Source: Olleya sediminilitoris
Lineage (GTDB): Bacteria > Bacteroidota > Bacteroidia > Flavobacteriales > Flavobacteriaceae
Length of the DNA: 64,000 bases
Direction of reading: 5' to 3'
Assembly (NCBI RefSeq): GCF_016785945.1
Contig: NZ_JAEMEF010000016.1
Coordinates: 18,307-82,306 of the forward strand
Shown in pieces: positions 1 through 9,500 of the stretch; within the stretch, counting starts at the first letter, position 1, and each line of letters begins with the position of its first letter. A program made the translations under genes and the position numbers. Under the pieces are notes generated by a model. That model was not told the DNA's origin. It saw only the letters and a list, made by a program, of their open reading frames with translations, and searched no databases.

Positions 1-735
1 TTTTTTAACAGGGATTTTGACTTCTTTAGTTGTGTTGTAGTTACGTACTAAAGCTTCAGTATCTCTAACAGAAAGTTTGTTAGCCAATATTTTTTCGTAA
101 ATCTCTAACTGTATATTTTGATCTTCAATATTAATTATAGCTCGACCATGACCCATAGATAAAAATCCGTCACGCATTCCTGTTTGAATAATTGGATCTA
201 ATTTTAATAAACGTAAATAGTTAGAAATGGTACTTCGTTTTTTTCCAACACGCTCACTCATTTGGTCTTGAGTCAGCTCAATTTCATCAATCAAACGTTG
301 GTATGACAAAGCAATTTCAATAGGGTCTAAATCTTGACGTTGGATATTTTCTACCAATGCCATAGTCAGACTTTCCTGATCATTAGCTATCCTGATATAA
401 GCAGGAATAGTTTCTAACCCAATGGATTTTGAAGCTCTAAAACGACGCTCTCCAGAAACTAATTGGTATTTTTCAAATCCTAATTTTCTAACAGTAATAG
501 GTTGTATAACCCCTAATTCTCTAATAGAAGATGCTAATTCACGTAAAGTTTCTTCGTTAAAATTAGTACGTGGCTGAAATGGATTCATTTCAATAGCTTC
601 TAAATCTAACTCAACTATGTTTCCTATAACTTTATCTGCATTTTTATCTTTTGCAGATTGAATATCATTTTCTGGATCTTTTAATAATGCTGAAAGTCCA
701 CGTCCTAAAGCCTGTTTTTTTGTTGCCTTCGCCAT
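1..735 (-). CDS. parB: Chromosome-partitioning protein ParB (partial, 3' end outside window)
   Basis: ParB binds parS centromere sites and works with ParA in chromosome segregation. The reading frame opens with ATG at 735 and stays open for 245 codons to the window edge, so the C-terminal dimerisation part is missing. The N-terminal ParB/Sulfiredoxin domain is clear, with the CTP-binding motif GERRFRASK, followed by a helix-turn-helix segment (QDQMSERVGKKRSTISNYLR). The gene begins 3 nt after the parA stop, so the two form an operon. I found no parS-like palindrome around CACGTG in the window by eye. Confidence 0.95.
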   Translation of the reverse strand, partial: MAKATKKQALGRGLSALLKDPENDIQSAKDKNADKVIGNIVELDLEAIEMNPFQPRTNFNEETLRELASSIRELGVIQPITVRKLGFEKYQLVSGERRFRASKSIGLETIPAYIRIANDQESLTMALVENIQRQDLDPIEIALSYQRLIDEIELTQDQMSERVGKKRSTISNYLRLLKLDPIIQTGMRDGFLSMGHGRAIINIEDQNIQLEIYEKILANKLSVRDTEALVRNYNTTKEVKIPVKK

Positions 736-738
736 ATT

Positions 739-1503
739 TTAGGAGTTTTTTGTAATAATTTCTTTTGCTAAACTTAAATAGTTACTTGCACCTTTACTTG
801 ATGCGTCATAGTTTATAATGCTTTCTCCATAACTTGGTGCTTCACTTAACTTAACATTACGTTGAATGATAGTTGAAAACACCATGTCGTTAAAATGCTT
901 TTGCACTTCTTCTACGACTTGATTAGATAAACGTAAACGTGAATCGTACATAGTAAGTAGTAAGCCTTCAATATCTAATTCTGGGTTGTGTATCTTTTGA
1001 ACACTTTTTACAGTGTTTAATAGTTTTCCTAAACCTTCTAATGCAAAATACTCACATTGTATTGGTATAATTACAGCGTCTGAGGCTGTTAAAGCATTAA
1101 GGGTTAGTAAGCCTAAAGAAGGCGCACAGTCAATTAAGATATAATCGTAGTGATCTTTGATGTCTTCTAATGCTTTTTTAAGCATGTATTCTCTTTGGTC
1201 TTTATCTACAAGTTCTATTTCAATAGCAACTAAGTCTATATGAGCAGGAATAAGATCAAGGTTAGGCGAATCTGTTTTTAATACAGCTTGTGCAGCCGAG
1301 TTTGTATGCTCTAATAATTGGTAGGTACCAATATCTACACTTTCAACATCTATACCTAAACCAGATGTTGCATTAGCTTGTGGATCTGCATCAATAAGTA
1401 GGACTTTTTTTTCTAAAACACCTAGTGAAGCTGCTAAGTTTACTGAGGTTGTTGTTTTACCAACACCACCTTTTTGATTGGCAATTGCTATTATTTTACC
1501 CAT
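739..1503 (-). CDS. parA: ParA family ATPase (Soj-like)
   Basis: This is a Walker-type partition ATPase that forms dynamic gradients on the nucleoid and positions ParB-parS complexes. The deviant Walker A motif KGGVGKTTT begins at residue 11 with the signature lysine, and LLIDADPQ and DYILIDCAPS give the other nucleotide-binding parts. At 254 residues it has normal chromosomal Soj length. It is the first gene of a parA-parB pair and has its own 247-nt upstream gap, which carries a perfect hairpin (1528-1552). Identity is secure from the motifs and the neighbour. Confidence 0.97.
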   Translation of the reverse strand: MGKIIAIANQKGGVGKTTTSVNLAASLGVLEKKVLLIDADPQANATSGLGIDVESVDIGTYQLLEHTNSAAQAVLKTDSPNLDLIPAHIDLVAIEIELVDKDQREYMLKKALEDIKDHYDYILIDCAPSLGLLTLNALTASDAVIIPIQCEYFALEGLGKLLNTVKSVQKIHNPELDIEGLLLTMYDSRLRLSNQVVEEVQKHFNDMVFSTIIQRNVKLSEAPSYGESIINYDASSKGASNYLSLAKEIITKNS

Positions 1504-1527
1504 TAATTCGATTTGGTTTTATTGAAA

Positions 1528-1552
1528 TTTTAGCTTTTAACAAAAGCTAAAA
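1528..1552 (-). other. Perfect 11-bp hairpin in the parA leader
   Basis: An 11-bp perfect inverted repeat (arms 1528-1538 and 1542-1552, loop AAC) lies 25 nt upstream of the parA ATG. It is AU-rich and has no U-tract in either direction, so it is a poor terminator. It may be a leader structure or an operator. Function is inferred only from position. Confidence 0.4.
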
Positions 1553-1750
1553 GACCAGCGTAAAAATACAATTATTTATGACTAATAAAAACCTTAGTTG
1601 TTAACAATGTTTTAAATGAAACAACCTTGGTTTATAAACCTGCTTTAAACTTCTATTTTAATGATGGTTATGCTTTAAATATAAAAACAAACTCACATTT
1701 TTGTATATAATTTATAAATTTGATTGTTTATGTAGGAATTTGATGAGTGA

Positions 1751-3871
1751 TTAATCTATTAAAATTTCCAAAATTTTAATAGCAGCATCACTAATTTTTG
1801 TTCCAGGTCCAAAAACAGCAACAGCACCTGCATCAAATAAATATTGATAATCTTGTTTTGGTATCACTCCTCCAACAATTACCATTATATCGTCACGACC
1901 GTATTTTTTTAGTTCTTCAATAACTTGCGGAACCAAAGTTTTATGTCCAGCTGCAAGAGAGGATACACCAAGTATGTGTACATCATTTTCTACCGCTTGT
2001 TTTGCAGCTTCTTCTGGAGTTTGGAATAATGGTCCAATGTCTACATCAAAGCCTACATCTGCATAGCCAGTTGCTACAACTTTTGCACCACGATCATGTC
2101 CATCTTGTCCCATTTTTGCAATCATTATACGTGGTCTTCTACCATCTTGATCTGCAAATTGGTCTGCTAATGCTCTTGCTTTTGCAAAAGACTTATCATC
2201 TTTAATTTCTTTACTATACACGCCAGAAAATGATTTTATTTGTGCTTTATAGCGTCCAAATTCAGCTTCAAGAGCATCACTAATTTCACCTAAAGTAGCT
2301 CTTTCACGAGCAGCAATTACAGCTAAAGCTAATAAATTTTCTTGACCTGTTTTAGCAGCTTTAGTTAAATTGGCTAAAGCTTGATTCACTTTATTTGTAT
2401 CTCTAGTGGCTTTTATCTTTTCTAAACCTTCAATTTGTTGTAATCGTACAGTTTGGTTGTCTACTTCAAGCGTTGCAATAGCATCCTCTTCATCTAGTAC
2501 ATATTTATTGACGCCAACAATTATATCTTGACCAGAATCAATACGTGCTTGTTTTCTAGCAGCAGCTTCTTCAATACGTAACTTTGGTATACCAGCTTCA
2601 ATTGCTTTTGTCATACCACCTAAAGCTTCAACTTCTTCAATTAAAGACCAAGCTTTTTCAGTAATATCATGTGTGAGTTTTTCGACATAATAGCTACCTG
2701 CCCAAGGATCAACTGTTTTAGTGATATTAGTTTCTTCTTGTAAAAATATTTGTGTGTTACGTGCAATTCTAGCAGAAAAGTCTGTAGGTAATGCTATGGC
2801 TTCGTCTAATGCATTAGTGTGTAAGCTTTGTGTACCACCAAAAGCAGCAGCAGCAGCTTCAATGGTTGTTCTAGCTACATTATTAAAAGGATCTTGCTCG
2901 GTTAAACTCCAACCACTAGTTTGGCAATGTGTACGTAGTGCTAAACTTTTAGGGTTTTTAGGGTTAAATTGACTTACTAATTTTGCCCAAAGCATTCTAG
3001 CAGATCGCATTTTTGCAATTTCCATAAAATGATTCATCCCAATTGCCCAGAAAAAGGATAATCTTGGCGCAAAAGTGTCTATATCCATTCCTGCAGCTAG
3101 TCCTTTTCTAATATATTCTAGCCCATCAGCAAGTGTATATGCTAGTTCAATATCGCAAGTTGCTCCAGCTTCTTGCATATGATAGCCAGAAATACTAATG
3201 CTATTAAATTTAGGCATATTTTGACTAGTGTATTCAAAAATATCCGAAATGATTTTCATGGAAGGAGTAGGAGGATAGATGTAAGTATTACGTACCATAA
3301 ACTCCTTTAAAATATCATTTTGAATAGTTCCTGCCAGTAATTCAGGTTTAACACCTTGCTCTTCAGCTGCTACAATATAAAAAGCCATGATAGGTAAAAC
3401 TGCTCCATTCATGGTCATTGAAACAGACATTTTATCTAATGGGATTTGATCAAATAACACTTTCATGTCTTCAACCGAGTCTATCGCAACACCTGCTTTG
3501 CCAACATCTCCAACAACACGTGGATGATCAGAATCATACCCTCTGTGAGTCGCTAAGTCAAAAGCAACAGATAATCCTTTTTGACCAGCTTCAAGATTAC
3601 GTCTGTAAAAGGCGTTACTTTCTTCAGCTGTACTAAAACCTGCATATTGACGTATAGTCCAAGGTCTTCTAACGTACATCGTGCTGTAAGGTCCACGTAA
3701 ATTAGGTGCTAATCCAGCAACAAAATCTATATGATTGACTTGACTTAAATCGTCTTTAGAATATTCAGATTTAATACTAATGTCTTCTGCAGTTAAAAAC
3801 GTATTGTTGTTTGTGTTTAACTTTTTTGCGTCAGATTTTAGGGTTATATGTTGAAGGTCTTTTCTAGCCAT
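1751..3871 (-). CDS. scpA: Methylmalonyl-CoA mutase, large catalytic subunit
   Basis: The enzyme interconverts methylmalonyl-CoA and succinyl-CoA using adenosylcobalamin in propionate metabolism. The 706-residue protein has the substrate-binding TIM-barrel part ([20 protein letters not shown] near residue 60) and a complete C-terminal B12-binding domain from about residue 579, with the base-off motif D590-x-H592-x-x-G595 in GQDGHDRG. Length matches large subunits. Its ATG overlaps the stop of the upstream lipoprotein gene (TAATG), so it ends a co-transcribed run that also carries the small subunit mutA. Symbol scpA is used as common annotation practice; mutB is equivalent. Confidence 0.96.
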   Translation of the reverse strand: MARKDLQHITLKSDAKKLNTNNNTFLTAEDISIKSEYSKDDLSQVNHIDFVAGLAPNLRGPYSTMYVRRPWTIRQYAGFSTAEESNAFYRRNLEAGQKGLSVAFDLATHRGYDSDHPRVVGDVGKAGVAIDSVEDMKVLFDQIPLDKMSVSMTMNGAVLPIMAFYIVAAEEQGVKPELLAGTIQNDILKEFMVRNTYIYPPTPSMKIISDIFEYTSQNMPKFNSISISGYHMQEAGATCDIELAYTLADGLEYIRKGLAAGMDIDTFAPRLSFFWAIGMNHFMEIAKMRSARMLWAKLVSQFNPKNPKSLALRTHCQTSGWSLTEQDPFNNVARTTIEAAAAAFGGTQSLHTNALDEAIALPTDFSARIARNTQIFLQEETNITKTVDPWAGSYYVEKLTHDITEKAWSLIEEVEALGGMTKAIEAGIPKLRIEEAAARKQARIDSGQDIIVGVNKYVLDEEDAIATLEVDNQTVRLQQIEGLEKIKATRDTNKVNQALANLTKAAKTGQENLLALAVIAARERATLGEISDALEAEFGRYKAQIKSFSGVYSKEIKDDKSFAKARALADQFADQDGRRPRIMIAKMGQDGHDRGAKVVATGYADVGFDVDIGPLFQTPEEAAKQAVENDVHILGVSSLAAGHKTLVPQVIEELKKYGRDDIMVIVGGVIPKQDYQYLFDAGAVAVFGPGTKISDAAIKILEILID

Positions 3872-4482
3872 TAGTTAATTATGGTTTTTTGTATGAACTT
3901 ATTATAATCTCTGTTCAATAAAGAGCGAAAGGTTATTATAAAAGATTTAGAATTAGAACTTACAGCATATATAGTTGAACAGCTAGAAGGTTCTGTTTCT
4001 GAATCGATTTTAAATTTAGCCATAAAAGCTTTTGTTTTATGGTTTCCTGAATAGCCTGATTTTATCTTTGTACATGTACTATTGGTTGTTTCGGCAATTT
4101 CTTGACAATGATGCGTTAATAAAGATGACATGTAATTAGAATCTTTTTTACTAAATGGATAATAATCAATCATTTTTACGGAAACATCTGTAGTATGATT
4201 TGCAGATCTAAAGAAGTAAACGTTTTTTTTTGAATATTTTAAAATATTATAACGCAATATCTCAGATTCTCTAGCTATTGAATCTTCAATAGTATTGAGC
4301 ATTCTTTTGTATTCAACTAAGTTATATTGATGTAAGGTATTAGGTAAATAAATATCAATATTATCTTTTTTTAAGTTGAAATATTTACCAAATATCTCTT
4401 GTTTGACAACAGTTTGTTTCTTTTTCTCTTCACAAGAAAAACAAATAAATAGAATTATTAATATTGAAATTTTTATTTTCAA
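3871..4482 (-). CDS. Putative lipoprotein of unknown function (between mutA and scpA)
   Basis: I do not recognise this 203-residue protein. It starts with a lipoprotein signal peptide ending ICFSC (Cys17), so it is probably exported and lipid-anchored. The rest is charged and shows a few further Cys residues ([18 protein letters not shown]). The stop overlaps the scpA start by one nucleotide, which strongly implies co-transcription and perhaps translational coupling. Why a secreted protein is sandwiched between subunits of a cytosolic mutase is not apparent from the sequence. Confidence 0.75.
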   Translation of the reverse strand: MKIKISILIILFICFSCEEKKKQTVVKQEIFGKYFNLKKDNIDIYLPNTLHQYNLVEYKRMLNTIEDSIARESEILRYNILKYSKKNVYFFRSANHTTDVSVKMIDYYPFSKKDSNYMSSLLTHHCQEIAETTNSTCTKIKSGYSGNHKTKAFMAKFKIDSETEPSSCSTIYAVSSNSKSFIITFRSLLNRDYNKFIQKTIIN

Positions 4483-4510
4483 ACTGTGTTTCGATAAAGT
4501 GGTTTACTTA

Positions 4511-5206
4511 TTAGTTGTGATTATGTCCTGTATGGTCAATATTATTATTAATAGGTTCTTTAACTTTTAAAGGTGTTTTAGCAGGTGTCTTATTAAAATC
4601 TATTGGTTCTGGTTTTGGTGTGTTTGCTGTTAAATCTACTTTAGAAAAATCTATGTCATGTAATTTAGAATAGTATAAATCTAAAGCAACAAAAGTTGCT
4701 AAATAGGCATCTCTTGAGTATGCAGTACTACTTCTTAATGGTGCAGCAAATAAGTCCGAACTCATACTATTAACAGATAATAATGACTGTATGGTTTGCT
4801 TTAAGTTTTTGTCGTTTAAATTGTCAATAATACATGTTACTTCTGGGCTACTGTAGTTTAACTGTTTGCCATTCCATAATGTTTTTTTGGATTTTAAAAC
4901 ATCAAAAACAGCTTTGGTGTGAGGTGAAACTGTTTCTTGTAAAGCGGTTCTGTTAGAAATGTAATTACTGATATATGCACGATAAGCGCGTAATTTGTTT
5001 TTTTGTTTTGGGTCGTATTTATTAATAATATCACTCTCAAAAGTATACAAAGCTTCTTTTAAAATAGCGTCATAACCTGTATTACAAGTTATGGTTTCTT
5101 TTTGGTCAGCGTATTTAAACTGTTCAAGCTTAGCTTCATTTGTATTACAACTTAAATTAAAAGCAATGATTAATAATAATGAAATTTTTAAAATACGTGT
5201 ACTCAT
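4511..5206 (-). CDS. Putative lipoprotein with His-rich C-terminus
   Basis: This 231-residue protein of unrecognised family has a signal peptide with the lipobox-like LSC at Cys20. The body is helical-looking, and the tail is His-rich (DHTGHNHN at the very end), which could bind a metal, although such short tails are also common by chance. It lies 13 nt after mutA and 28 nt before the next lipoprotein gene, inside the same minus-strand run. Confidence 0.72.
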   Translation of the reverse strand: MSTRILKISLLLIIAFNLSCNTNEAKLEQFKYADQKETITCNTGYDAILKEALYTFESDIINKYDPKQKNKLRAYRAYISNYISNRTALQETVSPHTKAVFDVLKSKKTLWNGKQLNYSSPEVTCIIDNLNDKNLKQTIQSLLSVNSMSSDLFAAPLRSSTAYSRDAYLATFVALDLYYSKLHDIDFSKVDLTANTPKPEPIDFNKTPAKTPLKVKEPINNNIDHTGHNHN

Positions 5207-5219
5207 GGTTGTTTTGATT

Positions 5220-6542
5220 TTATTCGGTTTTTAAACGATTTTGTTCAAGGGTTTCGGCTAATCTTTTTTCTATAATAGGTTCGATTAAAGTTTGTCTTGG
5301 GTTCATTTTAACAAAAGGATACAATTCCAGCTCATTTTGCATTTTGTCATTTTTATTAGGATGTTTATTGGTTCCTAACAAAGTGACTTGTCCATTATCA
5401 AATTGTTCTTGCTCTTTGGCAGCGCTTTCTTTTATTTTTTTCTGAATACTGCCTTCTTTTAACTGAGCGATAAAACCACCATTAGCCTCAATATCTTTAA
5501 AGATAATTAAAGCTTTCTCTGCTAATTGAGAGGTTAAAGTTTCGATGTAATAACTACCATCTGAAGCATTGTTGACAATATCAAAATAGCTTTCGTTTTT
5601 TAAAATTAACAATTGGTTTCTGGCAATACGCTCGCCAAACTCGTTATCTTTATGGTAAATAGCGTCGTAAGGCAAGTTAAAAACTGTGTTTGCACCACCT
5701 AAAATGGCACTCATACACTCTGTTGTAGTCCTAAGCATGTTAGTATTGTAGTCGTAAATAGTTTTATTACGTTTACTTGGGATTGCATTAATTACCAAAT
5801 CTGCATCACAATTATACTCAGCTGCTAAAGTGTTATAAAGTGCACGAAAAGCACGAAGTTTTGCAATTTCAAAAAAGTAATTGGTGCTAATGGCTACATT
5901 AAAAGTAACCTGTTGTATTGCAGAAACATCAGCTTGAGCAACATTAAAATATTCGTTTAAATGTGATAAACCATACGCTAATTGTTGCGTTATATTTGCT
6001 CCTGCATTTTGATACGTATCAGTATTAATGGTAATAGTATTACTAACTATTAAGCTGTTATTAGTTGTGTTAAACCAGTTACCTGATTTAGCAAAGTGAC
6101 CAATTGGATCTATAATTAATACTGCTTTCGCAGAAATTTTAGCCAGTTGATCTATATATTCTTGGTTAAAAAACTGAAGTTCTATTTTAATATCGGCAGT
6201 GTCAAGGTCAATATTTAATAGTGTTTTTTCAATTGAAATAGAGTTGTTAGGGATTACAAACTTTATTGTTTGTGCACCTCTGTTTAAAGCATCAATAGCC
6301 TTAAGGTTTGCAGCACTTTCATTTTGAACAAATATAATTTGACCAATCGTCCATTGTTGCGGTCTGATGGTTAATGTTTCAGTCATTTCATCTTGATGAT
6401 AAAATGGTCTAACATCTATACCATGATTGGTGTTCCAAATTAAAATGTCATTATAATCAGCACCTTTTAAATCTACATGTATTTTTTGTTTCCATGCTTT
6501 AGATGATACTTTTTCAAATGCGGAAAAAAGTGAATTATTCAT
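5220..6542 (-). CDS. mutA: Methylmalonyl-CoA mutase, small subunit
   Basis: This is the non-catalytic beta subunit that partners ScpA in the heterodimeric mutase. At 440 residues it retains the barrel part, with family segments such as GVDVRPFY-like DIRVRPFYHQ near residue 45 and RIARNQLLILKNES, but has no DxHxxG cobalamin motif and stops where the B12 domain would begin. It is therefore shorter than the Propionibacterium-type small subunit. The start codon overlaps the end of the DivIC-like gene by 8 nt. Placement with scpA two genes downstream supports the call. Confidence 0.92.
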   Translation of the reverse strand: MNNSLFSAFEKVSSKAWKQKIHVDLKGADYNDILIWNTNHGIDVRPFYHQDEMTETLTIRPQQWTIGQIIFVQNESAANLKAIDALNRGAQTIKFVIPNNSISIEKTLLNIDLDTADIKIELQFFNQEYIDQLAKISAKAVLIIDPIGHFAKSGNWFNTTNNSLIVSNTITINTDTYQNAGANITQQLAYGLSHLNEYFNVAQADVSAIQQVTFNVAISTNYFFEIAKLRAFRALYNTLAAEYNCDADLVINAIPSKRNKTIYDYNTNMLRTTTECMSAILGGANTVFNLPYDAIYHKDNEFGERIARNQLLILKNESYFDIVNNASDGSYYIETLTSQLAEKALIIFKDIEANGGFIAQLKEGSIQKKIKESAAKEQEQFDNGQVTLLGTNKHPNKNDKMQNELELYPFVKMNPRQTLIEPIIEKRLAETLEQNRLKTE

Positions 6543-6834
6543 TGTTATTAGTCTTTAAACTGTCAGCATACTCGATGATATAAATATCTTCGTTCTCTTT
6601 TTTCATATAATATTTTTCTCTAGCAAACGTCTCTAGACCATCTTCGCTAGTCAAACGTTTGATAGCTTGCTTATCCTTAATGATTTCTTTTTTGTAGTAT
6701 TCTTTTTCATCTTCCAATTTATTTTTTTCTTGGTTGACGTCATTATGGTTTAGCAAAGAATTGGTGTCAAAAAATATCATCCATACACCAAAAATGATGA
6801 GGATAAGAATATATATGTTTTTGAACCATTTCAT
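6535..6834 (-). CDS. Septum formation initiator, DivIC/FtsB family
   Basis: This is a small bitopic membrane protein of the cell-division complex. The 99 residues show a short cytoplasmic start, one membrane helix (about residues 6-23), then a periplasmic coiled coil (NQEKNKLEDEKEYYKKEI) and the conserved end region with REKYYMKKENEDIYIIE. This is the usual layout and length. It lies 5 nt after udk and overlaps mutA by 8 nt, so it is part of the udk-mutA-scpA run. Confidence 0.88.
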   Translation of the reverse strand: MKWFKNIYILILIIFGVWMIFFDTNSLLNHNDVNQEKNKLEDEKEYYKKEIIKDKQAIKRLTSEDGLETFAREKYYMKKENEDIYIIEYADSLKTNNNE

Positions 6835-6839
6835 CTTAA

Positions 6840-7448
6840 TTACTGAAGTTTTTCGTTAATAATTGTTTTAACAATACCAACAGCAACTGTATTATATTTG
6901 TTGTTAGGTATAATTATATCAGCATACTCCATCATTGGTTGTATAAATTGTTGGTGCATTGGTTTAAGTGTGTTTTGGTAACGTGTTAAAACCTCGTCAA
7001 TATCTCTACCACGTTCAGTAATGTCGCGTTTAAGTCTTCTAATAAGTCGTTCATCACTATCCGCATGCACAAAAATTTTAATATCAAACATCTCTCTCAA
7101 TTCAGGATGTGTTAAAATTAAAATACCTTCTACAATCATAACCTTTCTAGGTTTAGTTCTGATGGTGTCACCAGTTCTGTTGTGTTTTACAAACGAATAT
7201 ACAGGTTGGTCAATTGGTTGACCTTGTTTTAATTCTTTTAAATGTTGTTCTAATAATTCAAAATCTATTGATCTTGGGTGATCAAAATTAATTTTAATAC
7301 GCTCATCATAAGTTAGATGACTTGTATCTTTATAATATGAATCTTGAGAAATAATACCAACTTCTCCTTCTGGTAACTGAGTTAAAATTTGATTAACAAC
7401 CGTCGTTTTACCACAACCAGTTCCTCCTGCAATACCTATAATTAGCAT
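6840..7448 (-). CDS. udk: Uridine kinase
   Basis: The enzyme phosphorylates uridine and cytidine to UMP and CMP in pyrimidine salvage. The P-loop GGTGCGKT is at residues 8-15, followed by SQDSYYKD and the substrate segment NFDHPRSIDFELL that are diagnostic for Udk. At 202 residues it is full length. It appears to be the first gene of the minus-strand operon that continues through the DivIC-like gene to scpA. A TAAATTTG promoter box lies about 27 nt upstream of its ATG. Confidence 0.95.
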   Translation of the reverse strand: MLIIGIAGGTGCGKTTVVNQILTQLPEGEVGIISQDSYYKDTSHLTYDERIKINFDHPRSIDFELLEQHLKELKQGQPIDQPVYSFVKHNRTGDTIRTKPRKVMIVEGILILTHPELREMFDIKIFVHADSDERLIRRLKRDITERGRDIDEVLTRYQNTLKPMHQQFIQPMMEYADIIIPNNKYNTVAVGIVKTIINEKLQ

Positions 7449-7474
7449 AATATTTTATTAAATCTTTTAAAGTA

Positions 7475-7482
7475 CAAATTTA
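7475..7482 (-). promoter_or_regulatory. Probable -7 box of udk operon
   Basis: On the minus strand this reads TAAATTTG, a full match to the Bacteroidota -7 consensus TAnnTTTG, and it lies 26 nt upstream of the udk start. No clear -33 TTG is seen at the usual spacing. Confidence 0.5.
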
Positions 7483-7618
7483 ATAAAATCTTTAGGATGT
7501 TTGTTATTGATGTTATGTAAATGCAAATTAGTTTTATTTAATTATGTAGAAATTGTCTTGCTAGATTTATTTTTAAAAATTTTTTTTGAAAAAATAACTT
7601 TAGTTTAAAGAAAAGGTA

Positions 7619-7626
7619 TATATTTG
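7619..7626 (+). promoter_or_regulatory. Probable -7 box of tRNA-Pro
   Basis: TATATTTG fits TAnnTTTG exactly and lies 45 nt upstream of the mature tRNA 5' end, leaving room for a short 5' leader. The -33 region is degenerate. Confidence 0.6.
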
Positions 7627-7671
7627 CACCTCCAAAAAAACAAATAGTTTTTAAGGAAAGATAATCAAATT

Positions 7672-7746
7672 CGGGGTGTAGCGTAGCCCGGTTATCGCGC
7701 CACGTTTGGGACGTGGAGGCCGCAGGTTCGAATCCTGCCACCCCGA
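7672..7746 (+). tRNA. tRNA-Pro (anticodon TGG)
   Basis: The 75-nt cloverleaf can be drawn. The acceptor stem CGGGGTG pairs with CACCCCG, the anticodon stem CCACG/CGTGG encloses loop TTTGGGA with anticodon TGG at 7707-7709, and the T arm has GCAGGTTCGAATCCTGC. The 3' CCA is not encoded. An intrinsic terminator follows 5 nt later. Confidence 0.97.
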
Positions 7747-7751
7747 CTTTT

Positions 7752-7784
7752 AAAGCTTCAGTTTTTACTGAAGCTTTTTTTTAT
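7752..7784 (+). terminator. Intrinsic terminator after tRNA-Pro
   Basis: An 11-bp perfect stem (AAAGCTTCAGT / ACTGAAGCTTT) with a TTTT loop is followed by a T-run. It is placed directly behind the tRNA and may also serve the minus-strand gene ending at 7788. Confidence 0.85.
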
Positions 7785-7787
7785 ATA

Positions 7788-7940
7788 TTAAAACCATTTG
7801 AATATATAACCTGACGCAACTACCGCTGTTATTAATACTATTAGAACGACAGCTATAAATCCTCCTGTACGTTTTGTGGTTTTGTCTTTTTGTAAAATGT
7901 AATCTTTTGTGTTTTCGTTTTTCTCTTTTATCAAACTCAT
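7788..7940 (-). CDS. Small single-pass membrane protein, 50 residues
   Basis: This short open frame has an ATG at 7940 and a TAA at 7788-7790. The peptide has a charged N-terminal half (MSLIKEKNENTKDYILQKD) followed by KTTKR and one strongly hydrophobic helix at about residues 27-47 (GFIAVVLIVLITAVVASGY), ending KWF. It sits 5 nt behind the aldehyde dehydrogenase stop, so it is probably the second gene of that transcript. The family is not recognised. Coding status is supported by the positive-inside layout and the tight spacing, not by homology. Confidence 0.65.
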   Translation of the reverse strand: MSLIKEKNENTKDYILQKDKTTKRTGGFIAVVLIVLITAVVASGYIFKWF

Positions 7941-7945
7941 AGTTT

Positions 7946-9310
7946 TTATTTATTAATATATACTGTTTTAGTGTTTACAAATTCTAAAATACCTTCTTTA
8001 GATAATTCTCTTCCATAACCTGATGCTTTTGTACCACCAAATGGTAATCTTGGGTCTGACTTAACCATTTCGTTTATAAAAAGTGCACCATCAGGAATTT
8101 GACTAATATCTTGATAAATGTTATCAATATCTTCGGTGAAGATCATGGTTCCTAAACCAAATCTTGAATTTTTGGCAAGATTTAAAGCTTCTGTTTTGTC
8201 TTTTGCTTTAATTATTGCTGCAACAGGACCAAAAGTTTCTTCTTTAAATATTGGCATGTCAGTAGTTACGTCTGTAATGATTGTTGGTTGGTATTTTGCT
8301 TTATCTCTTAAATTTCCATAATGAACTTTTGCTCCTAATTGTAATGATTTAGAAACTTGTTCTTCTAGCTCTTTAGCTAAATCTTCTCTAGCCATTGAGG
8401 TACTGTAAGCATCATAGTCTTTAGGATTTGCTTGTTTTAAGTCTTTTACTTTATTAGTAAATGTTGTTAAGAATGTGTCATAAATATTTTTAGTTACAAT
8501 AAACCTTTTTGCAGCAATACAGCTTTGACCATTATTTTGCATACGTGCATTTACCATTGTATCTATATATTTATCCAGATTAGCATCATCTAATACGATG
8601 CATGCATTATTTCCTCCTAACTCTAAGACTGTTTTTTTTAAGTTTTTTCCTGCTAAAGCAGCAATGCTTCGACCTGCTTTTTCGCTACCAGTTAATGTTA
8701 CAGCTTTTATAGTATCGTTTTCTAATAAGCTGTCCATTTGATCATGTTGAATGATTAAGGTTTGAAAGCAACCTTCAGGATATCCAGCATCAGTAAAAAG
8801 TTTTTGAATGGCTAAAGCAGTTCCTGTTACATTAGAAGCATGTTTTAAAAGCCCAACATTACCTGCAGTTAAAGTTGGAACAGCAAATCTAAAGACTTGC
8901 CAAAATGGGTAATTCCAAGGCATTATGGCTAGAATTGCTCCTAATGGGTCGTAACTAATGAAGCTTTCTGAAGCTTCGGTTTCAATAATTTGATCTGCTA
9001 AAAAGTTTTCCGCATTAGCGATATAAAAATCACATAAGGTTGCACATTTTTCGATTTCAGCTATACTTTGGGATATAGGTTTTCCCATTTCTTCAGTCAT
9101 TAAATTAGCATACTCTTGTTTATTGTCTTCAAGTAAATTGGCTAAATTCTTTAAAAGTTTAACTCTGTGTGCTATTGGTTTGTTACTCCAATCGTTAAAT
9201 GTTTGATTAGCAGTTTCAAGTTTAGAATTGACTTCAGAATTTGAATTAAAGTTGTAAGATTTTAATTTTTCGCCTGTATACGGATTATAGGTTTCAACTT
9301 GCTTTTTCAT
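7946..9310 (-). CDS. NAD(P)-dependent aldehyde dehydrogenase (succinate-semialdehyde type)
   Basis: This enzyme oxidises an aldehyde to its acid; the closest subfamily by eye is succinate-semialdehyde dehydrogenase. The 454-residue protein has the PWNYPFWQ cofactor segment near residue 131, the general base E230 in VLELGGNN and the catalytic C264 in NNGQSCIAAKR, and it ends with the family motif LPFGGTKASGYGRE. It is probably transcribed with the 50-residue membrane protein behind it. Exact substrate cannot be told from the sequence. Confidence 0.9.
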   Translation of the reverse strand: MKKQVETYNPYTGEKLKSYNFNSNSEVNSKLETANQTFNDWSNKPIAHRVKLLKNLANLLEDNKQEYANLMTEEMGKPISQSIAEIEKCATLCDFYIANAENFLADQIIETEASESFISYDPLGAILAIMPWNYPFWQVFRFAVPTLTAGNVGLLKHASNVTGTALAIQKLFTDAGYPEGCFQTLIIQHDQMDSLLENDTIKAVTLTGSEKAGRSIAALAGKNLKKTVLELGGNNACIVLDDANLDKYIDTMVNARMQNNGQSCIAAKRFIVTKNIYDTFLTTFTNKVKDLKQANPKDYDAYSTSMAREDLAKELEEQVSKSLQLGAKVHYGNLRDKAKYQPTIITDVTTDMPIFKEETFGPVAAIIKAKDKTEALNLAKNSRFGLGTMIFTEDIDNIYQDISQIPDGALFINEMVKSDPRLPFGGTKASGYGRELSKEGILEFVNTKTVYINK

Positions 9311-9431
9311 CTCTTTTTGTTTTTGTTAAAATTATGAATAATCAGTATTTTTAGCTTTGTAATTTTGTGTTTTAACATAGATTTATCAGTTTATTTAAAG
9401 TTTTATTAAGAATTATTTAATGTTAAAATTT

Positions 9432-9439
9432 TATCTTTG
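9432..9439 (+). promoter_or_regulatory. Probable -7 box of the YtxH-topoisomerase IB cluster
   Basis: TATCTTTG matches TAnnTTTG and lies 61 nt upstream of the first ATG of the cluster. A clear TTG at -33 is absent. The leader between carries the short palindrome AGAGCTCT. Confidence 0.5.
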
Positions 9440-9500
9440 AGTAAGTTACTTTGAGAGAGCTCTTAGAGTAAATTTATTAACCAAAAAAACAAAAAGAAAA

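Noticed and set aside
1..1750. parS centromere site near parAB
   Set aside because: I searched by eye for palindromes around CACGTG and found none in this segment.
7538..7741. Open frame on the minus strand across tRNA-Pro (begins MAGFEPAASTSQT)
   Set aside because: It is the reverse complement of the tRNA gene, a well-known false gene.
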